Shown here piece after piece: positions 24,071 to 35,766 of a DNA stretch of 64,000 bases. The notes under the pieces were generated by a model, which made no database searches, was not told the DNA's origin, and worked only from the letters and a program-made list of their open reading frames with translations. Position numbers and translations under genes: made by a program. Position 1 is the first letter of the stretch, and every line of letters begins with the position of its first letter. Source of the DNA: Parietaria judaica (Eukaryota; Streptophyta; Magnoliopsida; Rosales; Urticaceae); assembly GCA_954871525.1 (NCBI GenBank), contig OX940865.1, positions 17,250,606-17,314,605 of the forward strand, given 5' to 3'.

Positions 24071-25330
24071 ATGGAGAATCTCCCGGTCGAGGTCATCGGC
24101 AACATACTGTCGCGCCTCCGAGCCGCCCGCGATGTTGTGATCGCGTCGGCGACGTGCAAGAAGTGGCAGGACGCGTGGCGCAACCACCTCCGCTCGATCT
24201 CGTTCAACTCGAACGACTGGCCGGTCTACCACGACCTGACGACGAGCAGATTGGAGATCATCATAACCCAGACCATCTTGCAAACGACGGGCCTCCAATC
24301 TTTGTCGATTTTTATGGACGATGTCGACGAGTTCTCGGCGGCTCCGGTGATCGCTTGGCTGATGTACACCCGGGAGACGCTCCGACGCTTGCACTATAAC
24401 GTGAGAACGACCCCGAACGTGAATATCATCGAGAAATGTGGGAGGCAGAAGCTTAAAGTTCTTGCTCTGGCGCATAACTCCATAGCCGGTGTGGAGCCGA
24501 GCTATCAGAAATTCCCGAGATTGAAATCGCTCTCCCTCAGCTACGTCAGCATTTCGGCTTTGGACTTGAGCCTCCTGCTATCTGCTTGCCCGAGGCTCGA
24601 GGTTTTGGCTTTGATAAACCCCGACATCGCCATTTCCGACGCTCAGGTGACTATTGTGTTGAGCAGTGTTTCATTGAAGGATGTCTATATCGAGGCGATC
24701 AGTTTCGATAAGTTCATCTTGGACGTCGATTCCCTCGAAATTCTACACTTGAAGGATTGTACACTCGATCTCTTCGAGCTCGTGAGTAATGGTGCTTTGA
24801 AGATTCTGAAGATCGATGATGTTAGCGTTATCCATCTCGACATCGGCGAGAACACGGAGAATCTGGAGATCGTCGATGTGAGCAGCTTCACGATCATGTG
24901 GCCGAAGTTCTACCACATGATCTCGAAGTCGACGAAGCTGAGGAGGCTCCGGCTATGGGGTGTTGTTTTCGACGATGACGACGAGATCGTCGACATGGAG
25001 ACGATCTCCGTCTGTTTCCCTCGGCTGACTCACCTCTCGTTGAGCTACGATTTGAAAGACGTGGTGCTTCACTGTGGCTTGCACGGATCGTCTCAGCTGG
25101 AGAACGTCGTCGTTTTGGAACTCGGGTGGACCGTGATAAACGACCTCTTTTCTGAATGGGTGGGCGGGTTTCTAGAGCGGTGTCCGAATCTGAAGAAGCT
25201 TGTCATTTACGGGGTTGTTTCGGAGGCCAAAACGCACGAGGAGTGTCAGATACTGGCGAACTTCACTTCAGCCATTGTCAGACTGATGAGGAAGTACATT
25301 CTCGTGGAGGTCCAGTTTGAGTACGAATGA
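24071..25330 (+). CDS. F-box/LRR-repeat protein, At1g67190-like
   Basis: A single-exon 419-residue frame. Residues 1-45 form an F-box (MENLPVEVIGNILSRLRAAR then VVIASATCKKWQDAW) that would bind SKP1/ASK in an SCF ubiquitin ligase. The rest is leucine-rich repeats (KLKVLALAHNSI, RLKSLSLSYVSISALDL, LEILHLKDCTLDLFEL, HLSLSYDLKD, NLKKLVIYG) that would bind a substrate. Both ends (MENLPVEVIGNILSRL and KYILVEVQFEYE) and the length fit Arabidopsis F-box/LRR protein At1g67190, whose substrate I do not know. The first codon is in the conserved position. The leader probably has an intron and a short upstream ORF. Confidence 0.93.
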   Translation: MENLPVEVIGNILSRLRAARDVVIASATCKKWQDAWRNHLRSISFNSNDWPVYHDLTTSRLEIIITQTILQTTGLQSLSIFMDDVDEFSAAPVIAWLMYTRETLRRLHYNVRTTPNVNIIEKCGRQKLKVLALAHNSIAGVEPSYQKFPRLKSLSLSYVSISALDLSLLLSACPRLEVLALINPDIAISDAQVTIVLSSVSLKDVYIEAISFDKFILDVDSLEILHLKDCTLDLFELVSNGALKILKIDDVSVIHLDIGENTENLEIVDVSSFTIMWPKFYHMISKSTKLRRLRLWGVVFDDDDEIVDMETISVCFPRLTHLSLSYDLKDVVLHCGLHGSSQLENVVVLELGWTVINDLFSEWVGGFLERCPNLKKLVIYGVVSEAKTHEECQILANFTSAIVRLMRKYILVEVQFEYE

Positions 25331-25977
25331 CTCGCCGGGGATCCGTTTTTGGGTGCCTGAACCGGGTTTGGGCTTTGTACGGTACGGGTTTTCTTGATTC
25401 TTGAGTGACCAAGTTGAATTTTAGAAGGATGATGGATTGAACTTTGTTTTTGTGGTCACTGAGTTGAGCAAGTGTAAATTTACAGATTCTTTTTGTTTGA
25501 AAATGTGATGTTTGTTTTAGATATATACCATTGTATTTCTCTTTGAGCTCCCATTGTTTTCCACTTCTTATTTTTTCCGGTATATTGCATAAAAATTCTT
25601 CTTCTTATTATTTCTTTGGCAATTTGTAGATTATATTTCATTGGCTATGCTACTTTCTACTAATAAAATTGCTACTATTGTTGACTAATTTTCCCCCGAT
25701 TCTTCCAAATTGAATTAAAATAATGACGATTAGTTATGCTAAATAATCGCGTGGAAAACATAGATGGACGTTCTAGTCACGAGTAACTCTTCCGATTACA
25801 AAATTGGTATTAAGGTGTAACTTCATAACGGCGAACATTAAATTTAAGCGAATAACGATATAAATGACAAATATACAAAACCGCACGTAAAGGAATACTT
25901 CCGTCAAACGGTTTATCTTATCGTTATTTCTTCGATTAAAGTTTATAATGGTCAATTAGAAATTTATTTTATTGATA

Positions 25978-26011
<34 letters not shown>

Positions 26012-26238
26012 TAGGAATAATCAATCTGATAACAAATAAGTAGATAACTTGATATGAGAATACAAGTGAAATATGAAAGATTTGATATTACTTTTAAATA
26101 AGTCCTTTATTTGAGATGAGAAAAAAAAAATTGAGTATGAAAGATTAATTTAATTTTTCATGTTTTTTTTAATAGTTATTTTATTTAAGTGAAAAATAAC
26201 ATAACTTGTAGAACTAACTAGTCTTGAACGTAATATGC
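25331..26238. other. Intergenic, tandem same-strand genes
   Basis: 3' UTR of the F-box gene, then AT-rich spacer with a (TA)n tract near 25977-26004, then the short leader of the next gene. No further gene seen. Confidence 0.45.
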
Positions 26239-28128
26239 ATGAGAGTTGAAACTCCTCCGAGGCTCGCCGCCATAGCCACGAGCTCGGCATCTCCAACCCC
26301 CAACGACGCCTCTCTCTCCCTCCCATGGAACTTTCGACTCAGAGAGCTCGCCCAACGCCGCCACTTCGCGGAGGCTCTATCCCTCTTCCGCCGTATGCTC
26401 CGGTCGGGGCAGTCCCCGAACGCCTTCACCTTCCCCTTCGTCCTCAAGTCATGCGCTTCCCTCGCCCTCTCCGCCATTGGAGACTCCGTCCACTGCCACG
26501 TCGTCAAGGCCGGGTGGGCCCCGCAGCCCTTCGTCCAGACCGCGCTGGTCTCAATGTACTGCCGGCGATTGGCCGTCGAGAGCGCCCGCAAGGTGTTCGA
26601 TGAAAATCCCGACTCGACGTCTTCGACTGTTTGTTACAATGCTTTGATATCTGGGCTCGTGTCGAATTCCAGGTTCGTTGAATCTGTCGTCTTGTTCGTA
26701 CGGATGAGGGAGACGGGAGTTCCGGTGGGGCCGGTGACGGTGTTGGGGCTGATCCCGGGCTGCGACGATCCGAGGTTCTTGTCACTTGGGGCGAGTCTCC
26801 ATGGTTTCTGTCTCAAGGCTGGGATTTCCGTGGCCGATGAATCAGTTCGGAACTGTTTGATGACAATGTACGTCAAGTGCGGGGCGATTCAGCTCGCTCG
26901 GAACTTGTTCGACGAAGTCCCTGACAAGGGTTTGATCACCTGGAACGCGATGATTTCCGGGTATGCGCAGAATGGCTTCGCCGGAGAGGTTCTGGAGCTC
27001 TATCGGGAGATGGGCAGAGCTAAGGTTTTCCCCGATGCGGTGACGCTTGTTGGGGTTCTCTCCTCGTGCGCCCACCTCGGCGCGGTTGTGATCGGGCGCG
27101 AGGTGGAACGGAGGATTTCGGATTTAGGGTTTGGTTCGAATCTTTTCCTGAAGAATTCTCTAGTAAATATGTATGCTCGGTGCGGCGATTTGGCAAAGGC
27201 CCGAGAGATTTTCGATTCCATGGAGGAAAGAACCGTCGTTTCGTGGACGGCGATCATTTGTGGGTACGGATTGCACGGACACGGCGATATCGCGGTTGGA
27301 CTCTTCGAGGAGATGATCGGTGCCGGAATCCGACCGGACAGAACGGTGTTTGTCGCCGTTCTTCATGCTTGTAGCCACTCCGGATTGTCCGACAAGGGCA
27401 TGGAGTATTTTTCCCTTATGCAAAAGAGATACAATTTGAAACCGAGCCCTGAGCATTTCTCTTGCGTGGTGGATCTACTGGGCCGAGCGGGTCGGCTCAG
27501 TGAAGCCGAAAGGATCATCGGCTCAATGCAAGTCCGATCGGACGGTGACGGTGCAATATGGGGAGCATTGTTGAACGCCTGTCGGATCCATAAAAATGTT
27601 GACCTGGCGGAGTCGGCTTTCCAAAGGGTCATTGAGCTTGAGCCTGGGAACAGCGGTTATTACGTCTTGATGTCGAATATATATAACGATGCAGAAAAAT
27701 CCGACGGCGTCTTGAAGGTTCGGGCGATGATGAGAGAGAGGGGACTCAAAAAAGAACCAGGGGTTAGCTACGTGGAATTCCGAGGAAAAGTCAACGCATT
27801 TTTAGCCGGAGACAAGACTCATCCCCAAACCACACAGATATATGGAATTTTGAAGGAGTTAGAAAGTTTGTTGAAGGAACTCGGTGTGAAAACCGAAGAA
27901 CAGAGAGGCGAAGGTGTGCACAGCGAGAAGCTGGCGATCGCATTCGGGCTTCTGAACACCGATCCTGACTCTGAGATCGTCGTGATGAAGAACCTCAGAG
28001 CTTGTGAAGATTGTCACCTCTTCTTGAAGCTCATAAGCAAGATCGTGAATCGCAAGTTCGTCGTTCGAGACGCAACTCGTTTCCACCATTTTAAAGACGG
28101 GATTTGTTCTTGCAAGGACTACTGGTAG
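26239..28128 (+). CDS. MEF10: DYW-class PPR RNA-editing factor, MEF10-like
   Basis: An intronless 629-residue protein from ATG 26239; the frame is open a few codons further 5' but without an ATG. PLS repeats (PNAFTFPFVLKSCASLALSA, ITWNAMISGYAQNG, VVSWTAIICGYGLHG) are followed by E/E+ motifs (AIWGALLNACRIHKNVDLAE, SYVEFRGKVNAFLAGDKTHP) and a complete DYW domain. The deaminase-type residues are present: HSE at about 561-563 and CEDC at about 589-592, ending in CSCKDYW. Such proteins select and deaminate cytidines in organelle transcripts. The ordering and the next gene (mtPPT-like) match Arabidopsis MEF10 (At3g11460), a mitochondrial editing factor. The N-terminus is Arg/Ser-rich and compatible with mitochondrial import. 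The coding region is GC-rich compared with the flanks. Confidence 0.93.
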   Translation: MRVETPPRLAAIATSSASPTPNDASLSLPWNFRLRELAQRRHFAEALSLFRRMLRSGQSPNAFTFPFVLKSCASLALSAIGDSVHCHVVKAGWAPQPFVQTALVSMYCRRLAVESARKVFDENPDSTSSTVCYNALISGLVSNSRFVESVVLFVRMRETGVPVGPVTVLGLIPGCDDPRFLSLGASLHGFCLKAGISVADESVRNCLMTMYVKCGAIQLARNLFDEVPDKGLITWNAMISGYAQNGFAGEVLELYREMGRAKVFPDAVTLVGVLSSCAHLGAVVIGREVERRISDLGFGSNLFLKNSLVNMYARCGDLAKAREIFDSMEERTVVSWTAIICGYGLHGHGDIAVGLFEEMIGAGIRPDRTVFVAVLHACSHSGLSDKGMEYFSLMQKRYNLKPSPEHFSCVVDLLGRAGRLSEAERIIGSMQVRSDGDGAIWGALLNACRIHKNVDLAESAFQRVIELEPGNSGYYVLMSNIYNDAEKSDGVLKVRAMMRERGLKKEPGVSYVEFRGKVNAFLAGDKTHPQTTQIYGILKELESLLKELGVKTEEQRGEGVHSEKLAIAFGLLNTDPDSEIVVMKNLRACEDCHLFLKLISKIVNRKFVVRDATRFHHFKDGICSCKDYW

Positions 28129-28427
28129 CAAGCCATGCGAAATAGAGCTATTTTGTGAATTGCAACGATGTCCCACTTCCTGAATTCAAATATGTATAAT
28201 TTATATTTTCGGATATTATTCCGGATTTACTGTAGTTCAGATTTCTTCCGACTCACTTCGTTTGCATCTTTTTTCTCTCCGCTCTTTACTATTCCCGGTC
28301 CATATATATTCATTACTCGTGTATTTAAGAATAAAAACAAAGTAACAATTATTTAATACTCTCATGAAACATAGAATAATTAGATAAGGATTAAAACAAA
28401 GAAGAATATTTAACCATCTAATTTTGA

Positions 28428-30632
28428 TCAAGTATACCCACCAATGGATACCACTGCATTACTTCCGGTAACGCATTCATCTTCGACAAACGGAATTGTC
28501 CTCCGCACAGTCAATTTCATCGGAAGATGCCCTTTTCCTGAATGTTGGCAAATAATTAATCAGTAAAATGTCGGAAATGCAAATAAGTTATCACCTACAT
28601 CCAGAAGAGGAAAAAAAAAGCATGAGTACCTTCTGCTACTTTTGCCTTCTCGACGCAAACAGCAGCGTAATGTGAACCGGTCAACTCCAAAAGTGCGAAT
28701 TGCCAATTAGAAGTCAGAATATTACAGTCGTCGTCAAGAGACTCGATCACAATTTCCTGGTAGGGTAAACATAAAAAATAGTATCACCGGATCCAAACAC
28801 GGTTTCCAAGAAAAATTCAGTCAACATGGATTCATCGCATATTTCTCTTCTTCAAGAGCAAGGTCGAAAGCTCTCCAAACGATTGTTACAAAGAAGAAGA
28901 TATGAATTGTTTGACAAATGATTCGTATTATATATAGAGATTATTCTAGAATCAATGAACAAAATAATTAACAAATTTAAACCCTATCAATTCTTAATAA
29001 GAATAAATATTAATTAATCTTATGATTCGCCAACAAATACCTTATTATCTTGGTCCTTCGACGATGAATCGGGTCTAAATCGAATGGTGAAGGTGTTAAA
29101 AGGCGCCGCTGAGAAACCCCGCCCCAATGCTTTTACATATGCCTCCTGAAAAATCATATACCCATTTAGCGAATATCGATCGCAAAGTTAAAATACCAAA
29201 CACGAAATTATTGTATTACTAACGAAATCATCTCAAGTACCTTAAGCGTCCACAGTTTCATAAACTCCTGACGCTGAACTTCCGGATCCGGGATACTATA
29301 CAAATGTGCCAATTCATGAGAAGAGAAATACCGTCGAGCAAAAGCTAAAACATTGCTCTTTATTCTCCGAGCCTTCTCTTCCACATCGACACCAATCTAT
29401 AAAGCGGATATTTCCATATTTAGAAGTAAATCACAGTAACTAAGCTGAGAAAGTTCGAATCATTAGAAGAAAAACATACTTACTTGAGCTTCTGTAGTAA
29501 CGCCACAAGCTATGAGCGAAGAAGTGTGCGAAATATTGAAGTGCAATTTCGGTGGTTGCCAGTCTGAAACGTCCCAGTCAACCTACTCGAAATGCTATAG
29601 AAAGATATTAAAACAGAATCGAGCTTTGGAGGAATCAAGCGAACCTCGGGTTTGCCAAAGCTGTTCTTCCTGAACTTCAAGGACCTCGGATCAACAATGG
29701 AGTTTGTCTAATATAGCAGAAAATTCAACAGTATTCAGATATTAACACAGATTTTAATTATAGCTATTTGCTTCTCTATATTCTAAGCACCCATTACGAT
29801 GACCATTAAGCTGTCATATAAAAGCAAGGATGATCGTGGCAAAAGTACTCAATCTTTTTGCAAAACAGAGCAGAATATCCCCAAGCTTTCAGTAATCCGA
29901 ATTAAATACCCAAAATCGTGAAATTTGTATTTTGCTATTGGGTTTTTCCCATACGCCTCCGTTAATGTTATGTCAATTACACATGTATGCCTCAAATTGA
30001 AGTATTTACAAATCTCAAAAAGTGGAAAAGGTTGTGTAAATTTGAGTTTTACACGTGTCAGACACGTGACGGGATCAATCGAAAATGCATATTTCACGAC
30101 TTTAGGTATTTACTCTGTAAAATTGAAAGTTTGGCAATCTAAAGCTTAGTACTTGTGCTATAATTATCCCTAGAAGCAACGAGAATTCATAAAAATCCCC
30201 AAATTCATATACAACGAAGTTCACATTCATGAGCGAGAAATCCAAAATTGAGATCATGGAAGAGCACGTACATATCTGGCGATTGTAGTCCGAACCAGAG
30301 CTCGAGAGAGCAGAGCGCTTTTCCGGTTCTCATCTCCACGAAAGCTGGAGACATGGTCCTTCTCACATGGCGATAGGAGCTCCATATACTTAGTCATCAA
30401 GCTCGGGCTCTTCACTTGCTCAGGCAACACATACCACAAATGAGCTTCCCTGCCAAAAATTGAATCCCACACTGTCAGTCTCTGTGATATGTATCAGAAT
30501 TTGGACTCGATTGACACCGATGTTGTACATTGGAGATGGAAGTTGAAGCGAGGAAGAAGGAGAGCAGAGAGTTCTGTGGAAGCCATGGATGTTCATCATC
30601 ATCGTGAAGCGTCGTTGTTTCGCCGGAAACAT
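28428..30632 (-). CDS. 4'-phosphopantetheinyl transferase, mtPPT-like (eight exons)
   Basis: Exons: 30632-30529, 30449-30272, 29707-29645, 29582-29484, 29396-29241, 29145-29041, 28756-28630 and 28537-28428; all GT-AG and in phase, 313 residues. The enzyme moves the phosphopantetheine arm of CoA onto a serine of acyl carrier protein. Sfp-type motifs are visible: LHFNISHTSSLIACGV, IGVDVEE (magnesium-binding acidic residues) and LWTLKEAYVKALGRGFSAAP (the W-x-x-KE-A-x-x-K motif). The N-terminus (MFPAKQRRFTMMMNIHGFHR) is basic and fits mitochondrial targeting. Splicing exon 1 as AT|GTACAA gives MEAHLWY, the family start of the domain. It is tail-to-tail with the MEF10-like gene, as in Arabidopsis At3g11460/At3g11470. 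Intron 2 carries a MITE-like insertion. Confidence 0.92.
29828..30172. mobile_element. MITE-like insertion in intron 2 of the mtPPT-like gene
   Basis: The left end (GGATGATCGTGGCAAAAGTA) and the reverse complement of the right end (GGATAATTATAGCACAAGTA) match over most positions, and likeness continues inward for about 40 bp. The centre holds ACACGTGTCAGACACGTGAC. Its length (about 345 bp), AT-richness and long imperfect terminal repeats fit a non-autonomous DNA element. No clean target duplication was found. Confidence 0.45.
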
Positions 30633-31227
30633 GCATAGTCTCTGAATTCTGCCCAGAAATCAACCTTCAAATCTGCAAGTTTTAATCATTCAACTCACAA
30701 CAAAAGTACAAAACTAATGACGGTACGGACAGAAATATTCGCGGCGAAAGTATAACAAGTTAGGTCAATTTAGATGGTGCGTTTGCAATATATTTGTTTT
30801 TGGGAAAATGGCGGCATTAGTATCCAAAATCTTCCTTTTTCTTCATTAATATCTCTTTTTGGTTTATGGCGAAAGTTTTCAAACTCTTATTTTGTCTCCC
30901 CAACCTCCTTCCGTCACTTTATTATGTCCGCAAACGTTAATGAGCGAAACGTATCACTCATATAACCTCTGGGATTATTGCGGCATAAGTACTCGTAGTG
31001 TTCTCTGATAAGTTCTCATTTTTTTTTACCGGAATAGTTACAATGCTCTGAAATTGTAAGTCAAATGTCACGTGCCATCCAGTTGACCGCCACGTAGCAT
31101 GCCATGTCATTCGACCGCCATGTGCCATACCACGATACCTTTTATTTAAAATATTTAAGAAAAGGAAATTTTGGTTACGAATTAAATTATTTACGACATG
31201 AACACCGTATCATAGGCCTACAACTAA
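30633..31227. other. Intergenic, upstream of the mtPPT-like gene
   Basis: No gene. Near 31060-31135 the words CCACGTAGCATGCCATGTCA and CCGCCATGTGCCATACC form a short internal repeat of the CACGT/ATGCC type common in plant MITEs. Confidence 0.35.
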
Positions 31228-32415
31228 GGAGTGAACAACCGAGTACTCGGTGCAATTTTTTTCAAAATAATAGATCGATTACCGCATTTTGATATTTTTA
31301 TAATTAATACAGAATACTCCATTTAAAAAGATAAAAACTGCATTCACGGCATATTTGGTATATGGTATTTGGTATTCGGTTGCGGTAATATCAGTATTAT
31401 AACCGCATATACCACGCACTTTGAAGAATATTACAAAAAAAATCAAATCAAAATATTAAACAATAAATATTAATAACATAATCATTAAGTAAGAAAATAA
31501 CGATAAATATAGACATAAAATTGATAAACTCAGTAAGTAATATATGAATAGAGGTTAACACGTTGAGCAACATAAAATATAAAAATGTATTCTAAACATT
31601 AGTCATATGCGGTAAAAATTCAATTTTTGGTTCGATTTATTTTATAATAACCGAATACCGCAACCGAATTGTTGGTTATGCCCGAACCCGATATTGTATC
31701 TCTCGGGTTATCGGATATCGAACCGATACCATAACCGACATTATGGGCCCACTCGGGCCCAAGTATTAATTATGATTCATATTAATTAATAATAGATTAA
31801 TTAATTCATGATTGGGCTTTTAGAAAGCCCATTGGGTGGGCTTTTAGAAAGCCCACTAGGTCATGACCATAGGGTATTATAAATACCCTATCATGACTCA
31901 TAATTGAAAACACATCAAAACCCTAGCCTCCTAGGAATTCGAGCTCTCCTCCTATAGAGTCGAATTCGTGGCTAGCTCCCCGGTTCAATCAACGGTTGAT
32001 CATCTAAACACCGACAAGGATCTAACCTATCCTCCGAGGTGTTTTCCGGTCATCTAAGACGTTCCCGAGTGACGTGGTGGACGAAATAGAGGCGCAACAC
32101 TTGAGGCGCTAAATCCCAAAATCGGCAAGCTCCAAAACCAAGGAATCGGCAGTTATTCGGTACAGTTGGCAAAAGTACCGAAGTTCGGTAACGACCTCTA
32201 AACGATATCTTAATTCTCGTAATTATTCTAGATCTTTATAGTTCGATGATATCCCGTGATTTCCGCCTCGGGATTGAGAAAAGTCATCAAAAAACCCAAC
32301 ACGAATGATATATCGGTCTCCGATTTATAATCGGTACATTCGTTTAACAGTTTAAATTTGATATTCAGTATCCGAATTTTAATCAATATTCAATCTACGG
32401 TTTATTTTGTTCACC
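31228..32415. mobile_element. CGGTT/ACCG-rich MITE-like element, copy 1, split by a solo LTR
   Basis: The left end GGAGTGAACAACCGAGTACT and the right end TTTTGTTCACC are inverted (GGTGAACA-type). The left 190 bp resembles the element at 40781-41072 almost throughout. A 632-bp LTR (31670-32301) lies inside it with its own CGAAT duplication, so this element was there first. The core is rich in CGGT/ACCG words. The superfamily is uncertain, with hAT-like the best guess. Confidence 0.5.
31670..32301 (+). mobile_element. Solo LTR, 632 bp, with CGAAT target duplication
   Basis: Starts TGTTGGTTATGCCCG and ends AAAAAACCCAACA, so it has TG...CA ends and a short inverted TGTTGG/CCAACA. The 5-bp repeat CGAAT lies at 31665-31669 and 32302-32306. 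A TATA-like TATTATAAATACCC near 31876 is placed as for an LTR promoter, which gives the + orientation. No internal domain or second LTR adjoins it, so it arose by LTR-LTR recombination. It sits within an older MITE-like element. Confidence 0.75.
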
Positions 32416-32729
32416 AATACTTACCAAAAGTTCAATAACAACAATTTCCCTTTCTTTTTATTAGATATCTTTAAATTTGGTGAGGGAAGGCAACAAAAAT
32501 AACGTCACTGAGAAATGAAAAAGAAAATAAAAATTAGTAATTAAACATAAGCAAGAATATACACTGAAACAGGAATATTCTGTATTGGACATTAGAAATT
32601 GGTTAAGAAATGATGTTACACATTATCAAATCACACACAAAAACAAACATAAATGTTGTTTCTTTCCTTTTTACACCACGCATTGCTAAATCAAAACATA
32701 CCAACACAACAACAGGAATTAAGGCTTGT
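32416..32729. other. Spacer and 3' UTR of the ROP-GAP gene
   Basis: AT-rich DNA between the MITE-like element and the ROP-GAP stop codon. No other feature. Confidence 0.4.
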
Positions 32730-35528
32730 TCAGCGCCAAGCTTCCGCAAGTTCCTTCCCCGAGTTGACTCTTCCGAGAATCCCGCCTTTCTTGCCCGCCT
32801 TGTACAACACTTTCTTTCCCTGCACCGTTGTCCTCGGGGGTTCGAGCCCGTCATTCTCTTTGAGAATGATGTTCTCGATCGAGGACAGGAAGCTGCTTTC
32901 GCCTTCAGCTGACCGACGAGGACTGTTCTCAAACCCGGGTTCTCCCCTGTTGTCGCCACTGTCGCTGACTTCATCCTTCTCGGCCTCTTCGTTACGCGTT
33001 CGGGATGTGTTTTCGTGGTCATCCTCATCGGAGGGACCCACGAGCCTCCGGGTAGAGGTCTCCGGCACGGAGTCTCGCCGCTCTTCGAGCGTCATGGCAA
33101 CGAGAGTTTTGAGAAAGTTCATCACTTGAACAGCGTACATCAGCGCCGTCAACGGATCCACCATCTGCAAGAATAGAAAAATCCACGAAAAGGCAGCTAA
33201 TAGCAATTAAAAAAAATTGCTTGGAACATATAACTTAAAATAGATGAGAAATAAAAAACTTATACTACAAAGAAATATGTTTCCGACCTGTGAAGAAAAA
33301 TTAAGACAATGAAATTTTCAGCAAGATTAGGAATATTTGCGGAAAAAAGAATACGCGAAAGATGAGTGAAAGTGGTGGCATATTTTTTTTTTGTCGCGGC
33401 GTATATTCTTAATATTGTCAAAAGTGTAATGTCTCTACTTTCACTTTAACTTATAGGTTTTTTTTCCGTAAATTTCCCACAAAATTAATATGATAAAATC
33501 ATATAATGATAATTTTGACATGTTTCAATAAAAATATCGAGTGTCGGAGGGGTACCTGAGTCATGTTGGGGGCGAAAACCATGGCGACATTGCGGGCATT
33601 CATCTTGTTGAAATGCTCGAACTCCGCCACGTCCGCCATAAGATTCACCGCCCAGTCCAGCAGGGCAGCCTCCGTCGGCGGGAGCAGCCGCACGAGCCGG
33701 ATACACTCTTCCTCCGTTTGACTCTGCATCACCTGCTCCGGTGATATTGAGTCCAACACGCCTGTCGGGAGTTCCCGGAACCACGCCTGAGAAAAGTCAA
33801 GTCCAAAGAATGTTAGGATTATTTATATATCATACCTATAATTCTTGGTCATATGTAACAAAGACACCATCAAAATCGCCGGCTAAGACGAGCAGCTCAC
33901 CTTTATAAGGCCGGCCAGGCAGTGCACGTCGACGTTGTCAGGGACGACTCCACCGTTGAGCTGATCCCTCACGTACTCCTCTTGGCTGTTCTCGCCGTTG
34001 ATTCTGAAAATCCCTTCTGCCTGAAAACGTTTTCGAAATTTCAAATCAAGTCTCTTCAAAATATGATCATACCGAAACCGGAGTTTCGCCAACTTTTCAC
34101 TAAATCCAAAGGAATTACAAACTAACGACCCGGGACCGGGCCCGACATGTAGTAAGTCTTAACATATAAGCTCATGGGGCAATTCGTGTCACTTGTCTTG
34201 TTTGTGCCATGTCTTAATCGATAAGTTTAACACTTAATGACAAACTAACCTAATAGCAGATCACTACTAAATAACTGTTAGGCATGTAACACGTACCTCG
34301 AGACCGCCACGAGCATACAGCCGCCTCTGCATCATCAAGAGGATCGTGGGCACGCTGTTCCCTCTCGAATCGAACGAAAGCTGCATCGACTCCGTCGACA
34401 CCCCAAAAACGCTCGCGCTTCAGAATTGCAAAAAGGCGATAGGGGCATGTCAGATATGGAAACATAGAGCCCAAATTCTTCATGAGAGTGTTATGTTTCT
34501 GTATGTATGAAAATGACGTAGTTTCTTTGCTATTTATAATTGCTTGAAGCCTAAGTGAAGTATTATTGAAGCTTATAGAACACTAAAGTAAATTATGTAC
34601 ATTTTTAGACCAGCAAAATAAAAATAAAACTTCACTAAAAATACAAAATAATGCTTTAAAAGTGTCGCAACAAAACAATACAGTAGATCATAAATTCATA
34701 ACATAAAAATAAACCCACAGATACAAAAATTTAATTAATAAACCCAAACCAAATTGAAAAAATAAAAATAAAATCCTTGAAAAAAAAATCAGACAAAATA
34801 AATAGTTTAGGGAAAAGAGAAAAACAAAATAAAATCAATAAATTATCATGTACTATAGGTGTATAAATTATTATTATAATAAACCCACAAAAACAAATTT
34901 CTTGACAATAAAACAAGCAGAATTTTTTTTTATTATTTTATTTTAACACAAAAAATTTCTCCCCTGAAATAATTTTACAGAAAAAAAAATGATTTCCTGT
35001 TTATCAGAACCCAAATTCATGCAAAAAAAAAAAAAAAACAGAATTCAGTTCTTGAATCTGAATAATCAAGAGAAGATCCAAAAGTGAAAGATAACATCTT
35101 GTGTGTCAATGTATACATAGATATAATATATAGATATACCTGGCACTGGGAGGTCTTCGGGGAACTTCAGGCTCGAACTCAACTGGCAATCCCAGGAAGC
35201 CATTGAACCTGTCGAACGTGACGTGGGCAATGTGCCTCACGTTGGAAGGCCAACTAATCTCCATCCTCGAAGGCGGGAAGTTTCTGGCTTCGGTGACAGC
35301 GCAAGGCCCGATCAGAGACCTCCGGAAAGCGGAGAGCAGGAGCTCCAAGACGGGCACTTGATCGGCCTCGGCCTGATCAGTCTCCTCGATCGAGATCTCT
35401 TCTTCCTCTTCCTCTTCTTGGGCTATGGCGATGTGGGCATTGATGGAGCTGGAGGAGGAGGAGGAGGAAGGGCTCGAAGGGAAGTACTGGGAAGAAGGGG
35501 ATTGTTGGAGCACAACTACCTCGGTCAT
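32730..35528 (-). CDS. ROP GTPase-activating protein with CRIB motif (five exons)
   Basis: Exons: 35528-35140, 34417-34297, 34020-33901, 33786-33556 and 33164-32730; in phase, 431 residues. The second exon uses an AAG acceptor, the others YAG. ROP-GAPs switch off plant Rho (ROP) GTPases at the plasma membrane in tip growth and stress. In order: a Ser-rich and Glu-rich N-terminus; a CRIB motif at about 91-106 (ISWPSNVRHIAHVTFD) that targets active ROP; a RhoGAP domain from about 131 with the arginine finger in EGIFRINGEN (R176), HCLAGLIKAWFRELP and VFAPNMTQ; and an acidic low-complexity C-terminus. It corresponds to Arabidopsis At3g11490 by sequence type and position next to SmG and the PPT gene. 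Confidence 0.93.
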
Positions 35529-35723
35529 GGTTTTGATTGATGGAACGAGTCTTTTTCTTGAATCTTTTTTTGTTTGTTTATTTCACTGCGTGTTCGGGCA
35601 TTAATGGCGGCTTGGAGTTGGATTGAAGCGAGGATTTGGAGGTTGATGAGACGTGATTGTCATCACTCTTGTTTTCCCTTCCTTTTTAAACTATTTCTTC
35701 GCTGGATTTTGATTTTTGATATT

Positions 35724-35725
<2 letters not shown>

Positions 35726-35762
<37 letters not shown>
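35726..35762. repeat. (GA)n microsatellite, about 37 bp
   Basis: An uninterrupted GA run about 200 bp upstream of the ROP-GAP start, reading TC on the gene's sense strand, so probably in its 5' UTR or core promoter. Confidence 0.9.

Positions 35763-35766
<4 letters not shown>

Noticed and set aside
26224..26238. Five extra codons at the start of the MEF10-like gene
   Set aside because: The frame is open but begins with TTG; the first ATG is at 26239.
31060..31135. CACGT/ATGCC repeat words as a possible regulatory array
   Set aside because: The pattern is short, imperfect and common in plant MITEs; no gene starts close enough to support a promoter role.
32603..33129. Long frames on the opposite strand of the last ROP-GAP exon
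   Set aside because: They are antisense shadows of a clear coding exon with conserved protein sequence.
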